Under the pieces are notes generated by a model. That model ran no database searches. It worked only from the letters and a program-made list of their open reading frames with translations, and had not been told where the DNA came from. Made by a program: the position numbers and the translations under genes. Below, in pieces: positions 17,451 through 26,323 of a DNA stretch of 64,000 bases. The DNA lies in contig NZ_CABPST010000007.1 in NCBI RefSeq assembly GCF_902459805.1, forward strand, positions 62,001-126,000. The letters run 5' to 3'. The DNA is from Pandoraea bronchicola. GTDB taxonomy: Bacteria > Pseudomonadota > Gammaproteobacteria > Burkholderiales > Burkholderiaceae. Each line of letters starts with the position of its first letter. Position 1 is the stretch's first letter.

Positions 17451-18845
17451 CTATGGGGCGTTGCTTTCGGTCTCCGAATCAAGGGGGAGCGTTACGGTCA
17501 CGGTCAGGCCACGGCCCCCGTCTCCGGGCGCCAACGTCACTGCGCCGTGACTGGCCGCCACGATTTCCTTGACGATGGCCAGACCCAGCCCGGTGCCGGG
17601 CTGACCCGGCGGCGCATTGCGGTAGAAGCGTTCGAACACGCGCTGACGCGCCTCGGCTTGGATCCCTGGCCCGTCGTCGGTCACGCGCAGGCGAGCCGAG
17701 CCGTCGAGACGGTCGATAGCCACGGTCACGCGTCCCCCCTCGTGGATATAGCGGATCGCATTGTCGACAAGATTCATGACCATCGCGTGAAACAGTTCGG
17801 CGTTGCCGGCGACCCACACGTGGGTCTCCGACGTTTCCAGCCCAAGATCGATGTCGCGCTTCTGCGCAAGGGCGACGAGTTCTTCGAGCACTCCGGCGGC
17901 CACTGCGATCAGATCTACCCGAACGCGCGAGAACGCCGGGGTGTCGGCCGCTTCCGCCTGCGAAAGCAATAACAACTTGTTGGTGAGGTCGGCCAGCCCG
18001 CGGCTGCTCGTCTGCATGGCGCCGAGCACGTCGGCGAGCGCCGCGCGGTCGTCGAGCTGCGCCGCGAACTGCAATTGCGTGTCGAGCAGCGTGAGCGGCG
18101 TGCGGAGCTGATGGGCCGCGTCGGCCACGAAGCGCCGCTGCTGCTGTGCCTGCGCCGAGAGGCGCTGAATGCACAGATTGATGGCGTCGACGATGGGCCG
18201 CAGTTCGGTCTGCAGTTGTCCGGCCCGGATCGGCACCAGTTCCTGCGGCGCGCGCCCGGCGACTTCGTCCTTGAGGCGGATCAACGGATGCAGCTCGACG
18301 GTGAGTCCAATGAGCACCAGCACGGCGGCGAGGGCGGCCATGGCGATTTGGCGATGCAGCGCCGGTTCCCACAACTGCGCGAGCATGTCGTCGTGCGCGT
18401 GCATCGTCTCGGCCACGACGATCGCGACCCGGTGCGGCTTGCCCGAGTCGTACATCGTGCGAACGAAGCTGATGGCCCGCAGTGGTTCGCCGTTCACCAC
18501 GATGTTCGAATAAGCCGGCACGGTCTGCGGAAAGAGCGGCGGATGCGGGAAGTCGGGCGGCCCGGCGAGGAGCCGGCCGTCTTGCGTGATGACCTGATAG
18601 AAGACCCGATCGCGCGCAGGGGACGCGAACAATTCCAGCGCCGATGGCGGCACGCTCGCGCGCAACGCCCCGTCGACCCATGTCAGTTCGCCCGCGATCA
18701 CTTGGGCGGAGGTGAGCAGCGCCCGGTCCTGCACGAGTTCGGCCGTGTCGTGTGCGCTGCGATAGGCCAGCCACGCGCTCGCCCCGATGTAGAGCGAGAG
18801 CGGCAACATCAGCCACATCAGCAGCCGGACGCGCAGACTAAGCAT
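17451..18845 (-). CDS. TctE/QseC-type sensor histidine kinase
   Basis: The 464-residue kinase has TM1 near residues 8-27, a ~135-residue periplasmic region of the 2CSK_N type seen in TctE and QseC kinases (VFYQVITQDGRLLAGPPDFP), and TM2 near 167-183. A HAMP-like linker, HisKA with His245 (FVADAAHQLRTPLTLLDTQL) and HATPase boxes (NLVDNAIRYI, DDGPGI, GTGLGLAIV) follow. It overlaps the end of the preceding OmpR-type regulator gene by 8 nt. TctDE systems usually control tricarboxylate uptake, but no tctABC genes are in the window. The divergent ABC importer at 19.8 kb is a candidate target only by proximity. Confidence 0.9.
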   Translation of the reverse strand: MLSLRVRLLMWLMLPLSLYIGASAWLAYRSAHDTAELVQDRALLTSAQVIAGELTWVDGALRASVPPSALELFASPARDRVFYQVITQDGRLLAGPPDFPHPPLFPQTVPAYSNIVVNGEPLRAISFVRTMYDSGKPHRVAIVVAETMHAHDDMLAQLWEPALHRQIAMAALAAVLVLIGLTVELHPLIRLKDEVAGRAPQELVPIRAGQLQTELRPIVDAINLCIQRLSAQAQQQRRFVADAAHQLRTPLTLLDTQLQFAAQLDDRAALADVLGAMQTSSRGLADLTNKLLLLSQAEAADTPAFSRVRVDLIAVAAGVLEELVALAQKRDIDLGLETSETHVWVAGNAELFHAMVMNLVDNAIRYIHEGGRVTVAIDRLDGSARLRVTDDGPGIQAEARQRVFERFYRNAPPGQPGTGLGLAIVKEIVAASHGAVTLAPGDGGRGLTVTVTLPLDSETESNAP

Positions 18846-19509
18846 CTTTCTCGCGCAGCAAATATCCCAGACCGCGCAGCGTCATGATGGCTGCCCGGCT
18901 AGTCTCGAGCTTCTTGCGCAACCGATGGATATAGATTTCGATGGCGTCGGCACTCGGTTCGTCGTCCAGACCGAAGACGCCGTCGACCAGAGCGCTCTTG
19001 GCGACGGTTTTGCCCTGCTTGCGCATGAGAATCTCGAGAACGGCATGTTCGCGTGATGGCAATGCCAGGGGCGCGCCCGCAATCGTGAACTGCCGCGTGC
19101 CGGTGTGATAGCTCAGGTCGGCGCACACGAGATCGGCGCTCTGCTCGGGCGAATGGCGACGCGCGAGCGCCTTGACGCGCGCGATCAACTCGCGCACTTC
19201 GAAGGGTTTCACGAGATAGTCGTCGGCACCTGCGCCGAGGCAGTCGACCTTTTCGTCGACGGAGCCGCTCGCCGTGAGAATGATGACCGGCACATTGTTG
19301 CGCCGCTCGCGCAGCCGTCGCAGCACATGCTTGCCGCCGAGCTTGGGCAGCATCAGATCGAGCAGCACCACGTCGTACGTCTCTGTTTGCAGCAGACGGT
19401 CGGCGGCGTCACCGTCGCGCGCTGCGTCGACAGTAAAGTTGTCGTCGCGCAGCATGCGGGCGAGCCAGTGGGCCAGCGTGTCGTTGTCTTCGATCAGCAA
19501 CAGTTTCAT
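18838..19509 (-). CDS. OmpR/TctD-family response regulator
   Basis: The 223-residue protein starts MKLLLIEDNDTLAHWLARML. It has receiver D51 (VVLLDLMLPKLGG), the conserved K of DDYLVKPF, and a C-terminal winged helix (LPSREHAVLEILMRKQGKTV, then ADAIEIYIHRLRKKLE and LRGLGYLL). It is the first gene of a two-gene operon with the kinase at 17451-18845 and is divergent from the ABC transporter starting at 19770. The 260-base divergent gap presumably carries both promoters. The family identification is secure; the regulon is unknown. Confidence 0.92.
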   Translation of the reverse strand: MKLLLIEDNDTLAHWLARMLRDDNFTVDAARDGDAADRLLQTETYDVVLLDLMLPKLGGKHVLRRLRERRNNVPVIILTASGSVDEKVDCLGAGADDYLVKPFEVRELIARVKALARRHSPEQSADLVCADLSYHTGTRQFTIAGAPLALPSREHAVLEILMRKQGKTVAKSALVDGVFGLDDEPSADAIEIYIHRLRKKLETSRAAIMTLRGLGYLLREKDA

Positions 19510-19769
19510 AGGGGCGAAAGCGGAATGCGACGGCGAGTGTGCCCGGGGAACCCGCGCAAGCCAACAGCGGGTAAACACCCATCTGCCGGGGACGAAAACC
19601 TGCATCGGGCGAAAGCTGGATGAAAGATTCGGTTCTCTACAATCGGCAGCAAGGCAGAGGAGTCGATCGAAATGACCGCTGCCTGGCCCCGTGGTTATCC
19701 ATGTGAGGCCGGCCGGCGCCGCAGTCGAAGGCTCGGGCCATTATCCCTAAAAATGATGGAGACACCACA

Positions 19770-20810
19770 ATGCGAGCAAGCCTTGGCGTGCGTGCGCCGA
19801 AAGCCTTCGTGAAACCTGTTCTGGCCGCCGTGCTCGGCGCATCGCTGGCATTGGCCGCCTTGCCGGGTTTCGCTGCCGACAGCGGCAAGATCACGATCAT
19901 GGTCGGTGGCATTACCAAAATGGTCTATCTGCCGGCCAAGCTCGCCGAGCAGCTCGGTTACTTCAAGGAAGAGGGCCTGAACGTCGAGCTGCTCTCGCAA
20001 CCCGCGGGTGTCGACGCCGAAAACGAATTGCTCGCCGGCGCCGTGCAGGCCGTGGTCGGCTTCTATGATCACTCCATCGACCTGCAGAGCAAGGGCAAGG
20101 AAATCCAGGCCATCGTGATCTTCGGTCAGGTGCCCGGCGAAGTCGAGCTGGTCAATGCGAAGAGCAAGGACACCATCAAGAGCATGGCCGACGTGAAGGG
20201 CAAGACCCTGGGCGTGACCGGCCTGGGCTCGTCGACGAACTTCCTCACGCAATATCTCGCAGCCAAGCACGGCCTGACGTCGTCGCAGTATTCGGTGCTG
20301 CCGGTCGGCGCCGACAATACGTTCATCGCAGCGATCAAGCAGAACCGTATCGACGCGGGTATGACCACCGAGCCCACCGCATCGCAGTTGCTCAAGACCG
20401 GCGACGCCGCCGTGCTGGTCGACATGCGCACGATGGAAGGCACGGTCGCGGCGCTGGGCGGCGCTTACCCGGCATCGAGCCTTTATGTGCAACGCGTGTG
20501 GCTCGACAAGCACAAGCCGGAAGCGGCCAAGCTCGCCCGTGCGTTCGTGAAGACGCTCAAGTTCATCAATACGCACTCGGCTGCCGAGATCGCCGAGAAG
20601 ATGCCGAAGGACTACTACGGCAATAACAAGGCGCTGTATGTGCAGGCGCTGCAGAACTCACTGCCGATGTACTCGCCGGACGGCCGCATGCCGAAGGACG
20701 GTCCCGAGACCGTGCTCAAGGTGCTCTCCGCGTTCAATCCGAACGTCAAGGGCAAGCACATCGATCTGTCGAAGACGTACACCAACGAGTTCGTCGATCA
20801 GGCGAAGTAG
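19770..20810 (+). CDS. NMT1/SsuA-type ABC transporter substrate-binding protein
   Basis: The 346-residue exported protein has a signal peptide (LAAVLGASLALAALPGFAAD) followed by a two-lobe periplasmic binding fold of the SsuA/THI5 class: YLPAKLAEQLGYFKEEGLNV, GKTLGVTGLGSSTNFL and IDAGMTTEPTASQLL. Members bind sulfonates, nitrate, bicarbonate or thiamine precursors, and nothing here decides which. GGAG precedes the start. It leads an operon with the ATPase (20996) and permease (21921), giving a complete importer, and lies divergent from a TctDE-like two-component pair. Confidence 0.9.
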   Translation: MRASLGVRAPKAFVKPVLAAVLGASLALAALPGFAADSGKITIMVGGITKMVYLPAKLAEQLGYFKEEGLNVELLSQPAGVDAENELLAGAVQAVVGFYDHSIDLQSKGKEIQAIVIFGQVPGEVELVNAKSKDTIKSMADVKGKTLGVTGLGSSTNFLTQYLAAKHGLTSSQYSVLPVGADNTFIAAIKQNRIDAGMTTEPTASQLLKTGDAAVLVDMRTMEGTVAALGGAYPASSLYVQRVWLDKHKPEAAKLARAFVKTLKFINTHSAAEIAEKMPKDYYGNNKALYVQALQNSLPMYSPDGRMPKDGPETVLKVLSAFNPNVKGKHIDLSKTYTNEFVDQAK

Positions 20811-20995
20811 TCGCGCGATGGCGCGCGACCCGTTCGCCAACCTTTGACCCCGTAGTACCGGCGCGCGGTCCCTTCGACGCGCAGCCAACCGAGCCGCCCG
20901 CACCTGACGACCGTCCGGTGTGCGGGCGGGCTCACCCCTAAGAAACCGCAACGACACCGTCAGTCCTTCGACGACGTCACCGAGGAGCCGGGCAC

Positions 20996-21829
20996 ATGAC
21001 CCAGACCATCACCCCCACGGCGCCGGCACGCGCTGCGAGCCCAGTCTCGCGTGACACGCCCGCCATCGAATTCGACAATGTGTCGTGCCGCTTCATCTCG
21101 CCCGACGGCAAAGCCACCGTCGCGCTGCGCAACTTCAGCATGTCGGTCGCTCGCGGCGAATTCGTCGCCATCGTCGGCCCGACCGGCTGCGGCAAGTCGA
21201 CGACGCTGTCGATGATTACCGGCCTGCTGCGCCCGACGGCGGGCAGCGTGCGCGTGATGGGCCAGCCCGTGAACGGCATCGACCCGCGCATCGGCTTCGT
21301 TTTCCAGAACGACGCCGTGTTCCCGTGGCGCAGCGTGCGAGATAACGTGGCCGCCGGACCGCTGTTTCGCGGCCAGTCGAAAGACGCCGCCTATGCGCAG
21401 GCCGATGAATGGATCAAGCGCGTGGGTCTCGACAAGTTCGGCAACCACTACCCGCATCAACTCTCCGGCGGCATGCGCAAACGCGTCGCGCTGGCACAGA
21501 CGTTCATCAACAACCCCGAGATTCTGTTGATGGACGAACCGTTCTCGGCGCTCGACATGCAAACGCGCACGCTCATGCAGGACGAGCTGTTGCAACTGTG
21601 GTCGTCGACGTCGGGCTCGGTGGTGTTCGTTACGCACGATCTGGAAGAGGCGATTGCGCTGGCAGATCGCGTGTTCGTGCTCACGGCGCGTCCGGCCACG
21701 TTGAAGAATGTCTACACGATCGATCTGCCGCGTCCGCGGGTGATGTCCGAGATTCGCTACGAACAGCGCTTCATCGACATCTCGCGCGAGATCTGGGCGG
21801 ATCTGCGTGAAGAAGTGAAGATCGGTTGA
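20996..21829 (+). CDS. ABC transporter ATP-binding protein (SsuB/TauB-like)
   Basis: The 277-residue ATPase contains Walker A GPTGCGKST, Q-loop FVFQNDAVFPWRS, signature LSGGMRKRVALAQ, Walker B EILLMDEPFSALD and the H-loop FVTHDLEEA. The sequence pattern and the PWRSVRDNV segment fit the nitrate/sulfonate/taurine subclass. It follows the binding-protein gene by 185 bases, a gap without coding potential or a strong terminator, and precedes the permease by 91 bases. Confidence 0.95.
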   Translation: MTQTITPTAPARAASPVSRDTPAIEFDNVSCRFISPDGKATVALRNFSMSVARGEFVAIVGPTGCGKSTTLSMITGLLRPTAGSVRVMGQPVNGIDPRIGFVFQNDAVFPWRSVRDNVAAGPLFRGQSKDAAYAQADEWIKRVGLDKFGNHYPHQLSGGMRKRVALAQTFINNPEILLMDEPFSALDMQTRTLMQDELLQLWSSTSGSVVFVTHDLEEAIALADRVFVLTARPATLKNVYTIDLPRPRVMSEIRYEQRFIDISREIWADLREEVKIG

Positions 21830-21920
21830 GTTTGCGCGGCCCCTCGGGGGCTGCGTCAGTGATTTAGCGGGCCGCGTTGCCGTGGACAGCAGCGTGTGCC
21901 TTTGCCGTCAGGAGGAGGGC

Positions 21921-22790
21921 ATGAACATGAGTGAACAAGCCGTCATGGCAGGATTTGGCGACGCCGACCTCGCACGCGAGGAAGCGGCGGCGCAGCGTCG
22001 CATCAAACAACGTCGCGCGCTGGTGGTTTTCCTGCGCGTAGCGATTCTGGTGATCGGACTCGGCGGCTGGGAGGTATCCGCGCGTCTGGGCTGGATCGAT
22101 CCGTTCTTCTTCTCGCAACCGAGTCTGATCGTCCAGCAGATCTATGACTGGTGCGTAGAGGGCACGTCGCAGGGGCCGCTCTGGACACAGGTGCTCGTCA
22201 CGCTTGAAGAGACCGTGCTGGGCTTTCTGATCGGTGGCGTGGCCGGTGTGATCTGCGGCATTGTGCTCGGTCGCAACAAACTGCTCTCGGATGTCTTCAG
22301 TCTCTACATCCAGATCGCCAACTCGATTCCGCGCGTGGTGCTCGGCTCGATCTTCGTGATCGCGTTCGGTCTGGGCATGGCGTCGAAGGTGGCGCTCGCG
22401 GTGGTGATGGTGTTCTTCGTCGTGTTCGCGAATGCCTTTCAGGGCGTGCGTGAAGCCGACCGTTACATGATCGCGAATGCGCAGATTCTGGGGGCGTCGC
22501 GCCGTCAGGTGACGATGTCGGTGGTGATTCCGTCGGCATTGTCGTGGATTCTCGCCAGCTTGCACGTGAGCTTCGGTTTCGCCCTCGTGGGGGCTGTGGT
22601 CGGCGAGTTCCTCGGCTCGAAGCAGGGCATCGGTCTGCTGATCTCGACCGCGCAGGGGGCCTTCAACGCGAGTGGCGTGTTCGCCGCGATGATCGTGCTG
22701 GCGGTCGTCGCGCTGGGCGCGGATTATCTGCTCACGTCGCTCGAGAAGCGTTTGCTGAAGTGGCGTCCGGCGGCATTCACCAACGAGTAA
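21921..22790 (+). CDS. ABC transporter permease (SsuC/TauC-like)
   Basis: The 289-residue membrane protein starts at ATG 21921 behind a strong GGAGGAGG site. It has about six transmembrane helices and the EAA loop ANAQILGASRRQVTMSVVIP that contacts the ATPase. The C-terminal QGIGLLISTAQGAFNASGVF region is typical of sulfonate/nitrate-type permeases. It completes the importer with the binding protein and ATPase. A bidirectional terminator hairpin follows at 22829-22861. Confidence 0.95.
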   Translation: MNMSEQAVMAGFGDADLAREEAAAQRRIKQRRALVVFLRVAILVIGLGGWEVSARLGWIDPFFFSQPSLIVQQIYDWCVEGTSQGPLWTQVLVTLEETVLGFLIGGVAGVICGIVLGRNKLLSDVFSLYIQIANSIPRVVLGSIFVIAFGLGMASKVALAVVMVFFVVFANAFQGVREADRYMIANAQILGASRRQVTMSVVIPSALSWILASLHVSFGFALVGAVVGEFLGSKQGIGLLISTAQGAFNASGVFAAMIVLAVVALGADYLLTSLEKRLLKWRPAAFTNE

Positions 22791-22828
22791 GCACGGCGAT
22801 AGTTCAACGACAGCCGCTGCGCCAAAAG

Positions 22829-22870
22829 CAACGGCGCCATCCCTTGCGGGAGGCGCCGTTGTCATTTTGG
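22829..22870. terminator. Bidirectional terminator between ABC permease and YSC84 gene
   Basis: A perfect 10-bp stem, CAACGGCGCC / GGCGCCGTTG (22829-22838 and 22852-22861) with a 13-base loop, is flanked by T-rich sequence on both strands (TCATTTTGG rightward, CTTTTGG leftward). It lies between two convergent genes. Confidence 0.75.
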
Positions 22871-22906
22871 CGGGGGGGCGCGAAGCGCCCCGGTGTCTCG
22901 ATGTGC

Positions 22907-23509
22907 TCAGATGTTGAGCTTGGTGACCTTGGTGCCTTCGACATTCAGGTTGGCCATGAGGCCGGCGTTGGTCATGACGATCACTTCCACCGGCGACGTC
23001 GCCGTGTTCAGGTCAACCGCACCGTTGGCGCCGATCTTGACCAGCGCCACCGAGGCATCGGCACCGGCTGTCCAGCCGTCGGTGCGACGGAATTTGTCGA
23101 GTGCGTCCTGCGTCATGAACAGGAAGACGATGGCCTTCGACTGCGCTCCGATCTGCAGACCGAACGATGCCGTCACGGTGTTGTAATAGCCTTGCGTGGC
23201 GCCACCCACGCGTAGTGCGCCTTCGCCGTATTCGCCGCCCACGACGAACCCGGCTTGCAGCACCGACGGGAACACGAGCGCGCCGCGTGCCTTGCTCATC
23301 AGCTCGCGAGAACCCTTCACCGACGCATACATCTTGTCGAGTGCGCCATTGACGGCGGCATCGATTTCGCGACGTTTGTTGGCATTGGCGCCGGCCGCGT
23401 TGTCGCCCTTGTCGGCCTGCGACGGCGAGGTCGTGCTGCAGCCAGCGAGCGCGAACGCGGCGGCGGCAACAGCGACGGAACTTTTCATCAGGAAATCGCG
23501 TTTTTGCAT
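22907..23509 (-). CDS. YSC84/SYLF-domain lipoprotein
   Basis: From ATG 23509 (strong GGAGGGA site) the protein is 200 residues. It has a lipoprotein signal ending in lipobox FALAGCS, so it is expected to be acylated and sent to the periplasmic face. The rest is a SYLF (YSC84) domain: SRELMSKARGALVFPSVLQA, GVVGG-like turns, SFGLQIGAQSKAIVFLFMT and a C-terminal KVTKLNI. SYLF domains bind lipids in eukaryotes; in bacteria the role is not established, and many members are stress-induced. A near-consensus promoter with tandem upstream repeats (23740-23818) points at this gene. Confidence 0.85.
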   Translation of the reverse strand: MQKRDFLMKSSVAVAAAAFALAGCSTTSPSQADKGDNAAGANANKRREIDAAVNGALDKMYASVKGSRELMSKARGALVFPSVLQAGFVVGGEYGEGALRVGGATQGYYNTVTASFGLQIGAQSKAIVFLFMTQDALDKFRRTDGWTAGADASVALVKIGANGAVDLNTATSPVEVIVMTNAGLMANLNVEGTKVTKLNI

Positions 23510-23739
23510 TTTCTCCCTCCAGGTAGCGTATGCCGCACGCAAAGCGTGACGGCGCGGATGCGGATAAAACGTCATGCCGATGAAGCGTCTCGTGCGGATC
23601 GTGACACTTCGGCGTTGAAACGGATGATGAGATGGATCGTTTGGCATCCGATGGATGCGCTCACCGACCACAGCGCGGCGGCTGATAGCCCGTTGCGCTA
23701 TGCCGCGAAGGTGGCGCGCGGTGCGTCGGTATGACGTCG

Positions 23740-23767
23740 ATTATGCGGGCTCTGTTGATATTGTCAA
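23740..23767 (-). promoter_or_regulatory. Sigma-70-type promoter, leftward, upstream of the YSC84 lipoprotein
   Basis: On the minus strand TTGACA (23767-23762), 16 bases, then CATAAT (23745-23740). The match is 6/6 and 5/6. It would give a leader of about 225 bases before the start at 23509; no other gene is seen in that leader. Confidence 0.7.
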
Positions 23768-23784
23768 GAAAATGGCGCGACAAG

Positions 23785-23818
23785 TTCCGCTAACTTGCGC
23801 TCATCTTCCGCTAAGTTG
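23785..23818 (-). repeat. Two 13-base direct repeats at 21-base spacing (probable activator site)
   Basis: TTCCGCTAACTTG (23785-23797) and TTCCGCTAAGTTG (23806-23818) differ at one base and are spaced 21 bases, two helical turns. They lie just upstream of the -35 element at 23762-23767. The arrangement resembles tandem response-regulator sites. The cognate regulator is unknown; the nearby BaeR-like protein is a candidate. Confidence 0.6.
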
Positions 23819-23829
23819 TAGGTGTCCGC

Positions 23830-24303
23830 CTACGTGCACTTGCGCACGTATTCTTCCTTGAGCGCTTTGCGCGGGTTGGTGCGTGTAGGAATGTCGACGC
23901 GATCGCCTGCAGGGGAATCGACTCGCCGGTCACGCGTGTAGACAGGCTTGTCAGGCGTATTCGCGATCTTGTCGGCAAGGGCGCGACATTCGTCGCGAAG
24001 CGAGGGCGATGCCGCACCGGATGCGGCGGATTGTGCGGCAGCCTGATCGCGCGCGGCTTGCGAACACTGCTCGGGAGGCAGGGGGCGGCCAACGCTATCG
24101 AAACACACTGGAGTCTGGGCGAGCGCGCAGCCGCCGGCGCCGAACAGCGCAGCGGCAACGGCCGCTTTGAGAAGGTGTTTGATCGGGGTGTGCGCTCGTT
24201 GAGCTTCGGCAGTGCGAAGCACCGGGGACGTGAGGCCGAAGGGGAAAGCGAGCGCGGCGAATGAAGCGGACATCGGGGACAGCGTGGCGGTGCGACGTGG
24301 CAT
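23830..24303 (-). CDS. Hypothetical exported protein downstream of baeR
   Basis: This 157-residue protein has no family I recognise. ATG 24303 has an excellent GAGGAGA site 7 nt upstream. A hydrophobic segment at about 42-62 (LLKAAVAAALFGAGGCALAQ) looks like a signal peptide with an AxA-type cleavage site, but it is preceded by ~40 residues, unusually long for a signal sequence. A downstream GTG at 24222 would give a normal signal length but has no ribosome site. The mature part is Ala/Asp/Arg-rich with three Cys (PVCFDSVG, PPEQCSQAA, LRDECRALA). It starts 41 bases after baeR and is probably cotranscribed with baeSR. Confidence 0.6.
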   Translation of the reverse strand: MPRRTATLSPMSASFAALAFPFGLTSPVLRTAEAQRAHTPIKHLLKAAVAAALFGAGGCALAQTPVCFDSVGRPLPPEQCSQAARDQAAAQSAASGAASPSLRDECRALADKIANTPDKPVYTRDRRVDSPAGDRVDIPTRTNPRKALKEEYVRKCT

Positions 24304-24344
24304 CGTCTATCTCCTCAATGGGCCCCGCCTTGTCGCGGGTTCGC

Positions 24345-25193
24345 CTATTCTGGCACCGCCCTGGCCGGATTGTCGATAGCCGCGACGCCATGCCGCGCTG
24401 CAAGGGCGCCGGGGCGGTCGGTGCGCAACTCCAGCCGGTAACCCACGCCATAGATCGAGCGCACGATTTCCTCGTCGGGCCGGATGGCCTGCAATTTTCG
24501 ACGAAGGTTCTTGATATGACTATCGACCGTGCGGTCGGCGACTACGCGGTGATCGTCGTACATGCGGTCGAGCAGGTGCGCGCGCGGAAACGTCTTGTCG
24601 GGATGGCTGGCAAGTGTGGCGAGCAATCGCAATTCGACCGGTGTGAGCGGCAGTTCATGCCCGTCGAGCCGCGCGTGATGACGCACGGCGTCGATGATGA
24701 GCGCGGGCGGTTGCGCAGAGGTGGCGTCGGGCACATTGGCCGGCGCGATGACCGTACCGCGAACCCGGCGCAGGATCGCTTTCACTCGCGCCACCACCTC
24801 GCGCGGGCTGAAGGGTTTGCAGATGTAATCGTCGGCGCCGAGTTCGAGTCCCAGCAGCCTGTCGGTCTCCGCCGCGCGAGCGGTCAGCATCACGATCGGT
24901 ACTTCGGAGACTTCGCGCACCACGCGGCAGACTTCGAGGCCGTCCATACCCGGGAGCATCAGGTCCAGCAGCACCAGACGCGGCTGCGTCGCCCGCACGG
25001 CCGGGAGCACGTCGCGTCCGTCCGAGAGGATGCGGCACGGCATGCCTGCGACGCGCAGGTATTCCGCAAGCAGCGCGGCGAGCTTGGGTTCGTCTTCGAC
25101 GATCAGAATCGGGGCGGCGTCGGCGAGTGTCATCGCGTCGGTCGACGATCGAAGTGCGGAAGGGGACGAAGCGGTCTGCGAGTTCGGATGCAT
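24345..25193 (-). CDS. baeR: BaeR-like OmpR-family response regulator
   Basis: The 282-residue regulator has receiver D77 (RLVLLDLMLPGMDGLEVCR), K in DDYICKPFSPREVVARVK, and a winged helix ending DRTVDSHIKNLRRKL and VYGVGYR-like IYGVGYRLEL. From memory it matches Escherichia coli BaeR closely over ILIVEDEPKL, LLGLELGADDYICKP and YDDHRVVADRT. BaeSR responds to envelope stress and toxic compounds and induces efflux pumps and the chaperone Spy. The start may be ATG 25193 or the ATG at 25133; neither has a strong ribosome site. The order baeS-baeR matches E. coli, but no mdtABC genes are adjacent. Confidence 0.85.
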   Translation of the reverse strand: MHPNSQTASSPSALRSSTDAMTLADAAPILIVEDEPKLAALLAEYLRVAGMPCRILSDGRDVLPAVRATQPRLVLLDLMLPGMDGLEVCRVVREVSEVPIVMLTARAAETDRLLGLELGADDYICKPFSPREVVARVKAILRRVRGTVIAPANVPDATSAQPPALIIDAVRHHARLDGHELPLTPVELRLLATLASHPDKTFPRAHLLDRMYDDHRVVADRTVDSHIKNLRRKLQAIRPDEEIVRSIYGVGYRLELRTDRPGALAARHGVAAIDNPARAVPE

Positions 25194-25204
25194 GGGAGAC
25201 GGGC

Positions 25205-26323
25205 TCAGCACAGGGTCGTGAGGGCTTGGGTGGCGAATCCGGCCCCGCCGGACCCGCCGGTGCCGCAGGACGACCCGGCATATAGGCCGCCCCTGTTTGC
25301 GGACGCACTGCGGTGACGGGGCAGCGTGATGGTCAAGGCGAGGCCGCCCAGCGGGGAATGCCGCGCGACGATCTGGCCGCCGTGCGCTTCCACGATGTGT
25401 TTGCACAGCGCCAGTCCCAGACCGGCACCGCCGCTGCGGCGGCTGCGCGAGGCTTCCACCCGGAACAGACGCTCGAACAGACGCGGCAGGGCGTCGTCCG
25501 GCACGCCGGGCGCTGAGTCTTCGATCTCCAGACGCAGTTGCGTGTCCGTCGACGACAGATACACGCGCACCGCACCGCCGCCGTCGGTGTAACGCAGCGA
25601 ATTCTCGAACAGGTTGCCAAGCAGTTGCGTGAGACGGTGCAGATCGCCGTCGACGAAGAGGGAGTCCTCGGGAAGGTGGACGTTCAGCGAGATGCCCTTG
25701 GCGTCGAACCAGTCGCCAAAAGCGGTCACGGAGGTGGCGACGCGCTCGGTGATGTCGACGGGCGCGAACTGGTAGGTAAGCGCGCCCACATCCGAGAGCG
25801 AGAGTTCGTAGAGGTCGTCGATCAGCTTGGCGAGCAGCGAGATTTCCACGCGCAGAGAGGCGAGTGCGTCTTGCGTGAGCGGGCGTACGCCGTCTTCCAT
25901 TGCTTCGATTTCGCCGCGCAACACCGAGAGCGGGGTGCGCAACTCGTGCGAGATGTCGGCGAGCAGGTCCCGGCGCAGGCGATCATTGTGGGAGAGGGTG
26001 TCGGCGAGCCGATTCAGATCGACGGCAAGGCGCGCAAGTTCGTCGGCGCCGGCCGTCGGGGCACGGGCGCTGTAATCACCCATCGCCATGCGGTGGGTCG
26101 CCTCCAGCAGCGGGGTGACGGGCACAAGCAACCGCTGGGCAACGCGCAGCGCGACGGCGCCGAGGAGCGCCACACCCAGCACCGTCAGATACATCAGGTT
26201 GTCGCCGCGCAACCAACTGTGGCCGGCCAGGGCGGCACGCACGACGAGCGTCGTGGCGGTCATGGTGACCAGCCCTGTCGCGAAGATCGCGAGGAACAGC
26301 TTGCGAGTGATGCCGGAATTCAT
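25205..26323 (-). CDS. baeS: BaeS-like histidine kinase lacking the periplasmic sensor domain
   Basis: From ATG 26323 the protein is 372 residues against 467 in E. coli BaeS. The first helix (GITRKLFLAIFATGLV) and everything from HAMP onward match BaeS closely: RLLVPVTPLLEATHRMA, His126 in LLADISHELRTPLSVLRGE, NLFENSLRYT, EDSAPGVP and GGAGLGLALC. TM1 (9-29) and TM2 (43-63) are joined by only about 13 residues, so the ~130-residue periplasmic sensing region is absent. The C terminus has a Gly-rich tail ending TQALTTLC. A kinase of this form should sense within the membrane, through a partner, or be constitutive. It is divergent from flgH. Confidence 0.85.
   Translation of the reverse strand: MNSGITRKLFLAIFATGLVTMTATTLVVRAALAGHSWLRGDNLMYLTVLGVALLGAVALRVAQRLLVPVTPLLEATHRMAMGDYSARAPTAGADELARLAVDLNRLADTLSHNDRLRRDLLADISHELRTPLSVLRGEIEAMEDGVRPLTQDALASLRVEISLLAKLIDDLYELSLSDVGALTYQFAPVDITERVATSVTAFGDWFDAKGISLNVHLPEDSLFVDGDLHRLTQLLGNLFENSLRYTDGGGAVRVYLSSTDTQLRLEIEDSAPGVPDDALPRLFERLFRVEASRSRRSGGAGLGLALCKHIVEAHGGQIVARHSPLGGLALTITLPRHRSASANRGGLYAGSSCGTGGSGGAGFATQALTTLC

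Noticed and set aside
17213-17482. Short 89-codon minus-strand open frame in the kinase gap
   Set aside because: No ribosome site, no recognisable domain, lies over the FNR-type site and overlaps the end of the TctE-like kinase gene.
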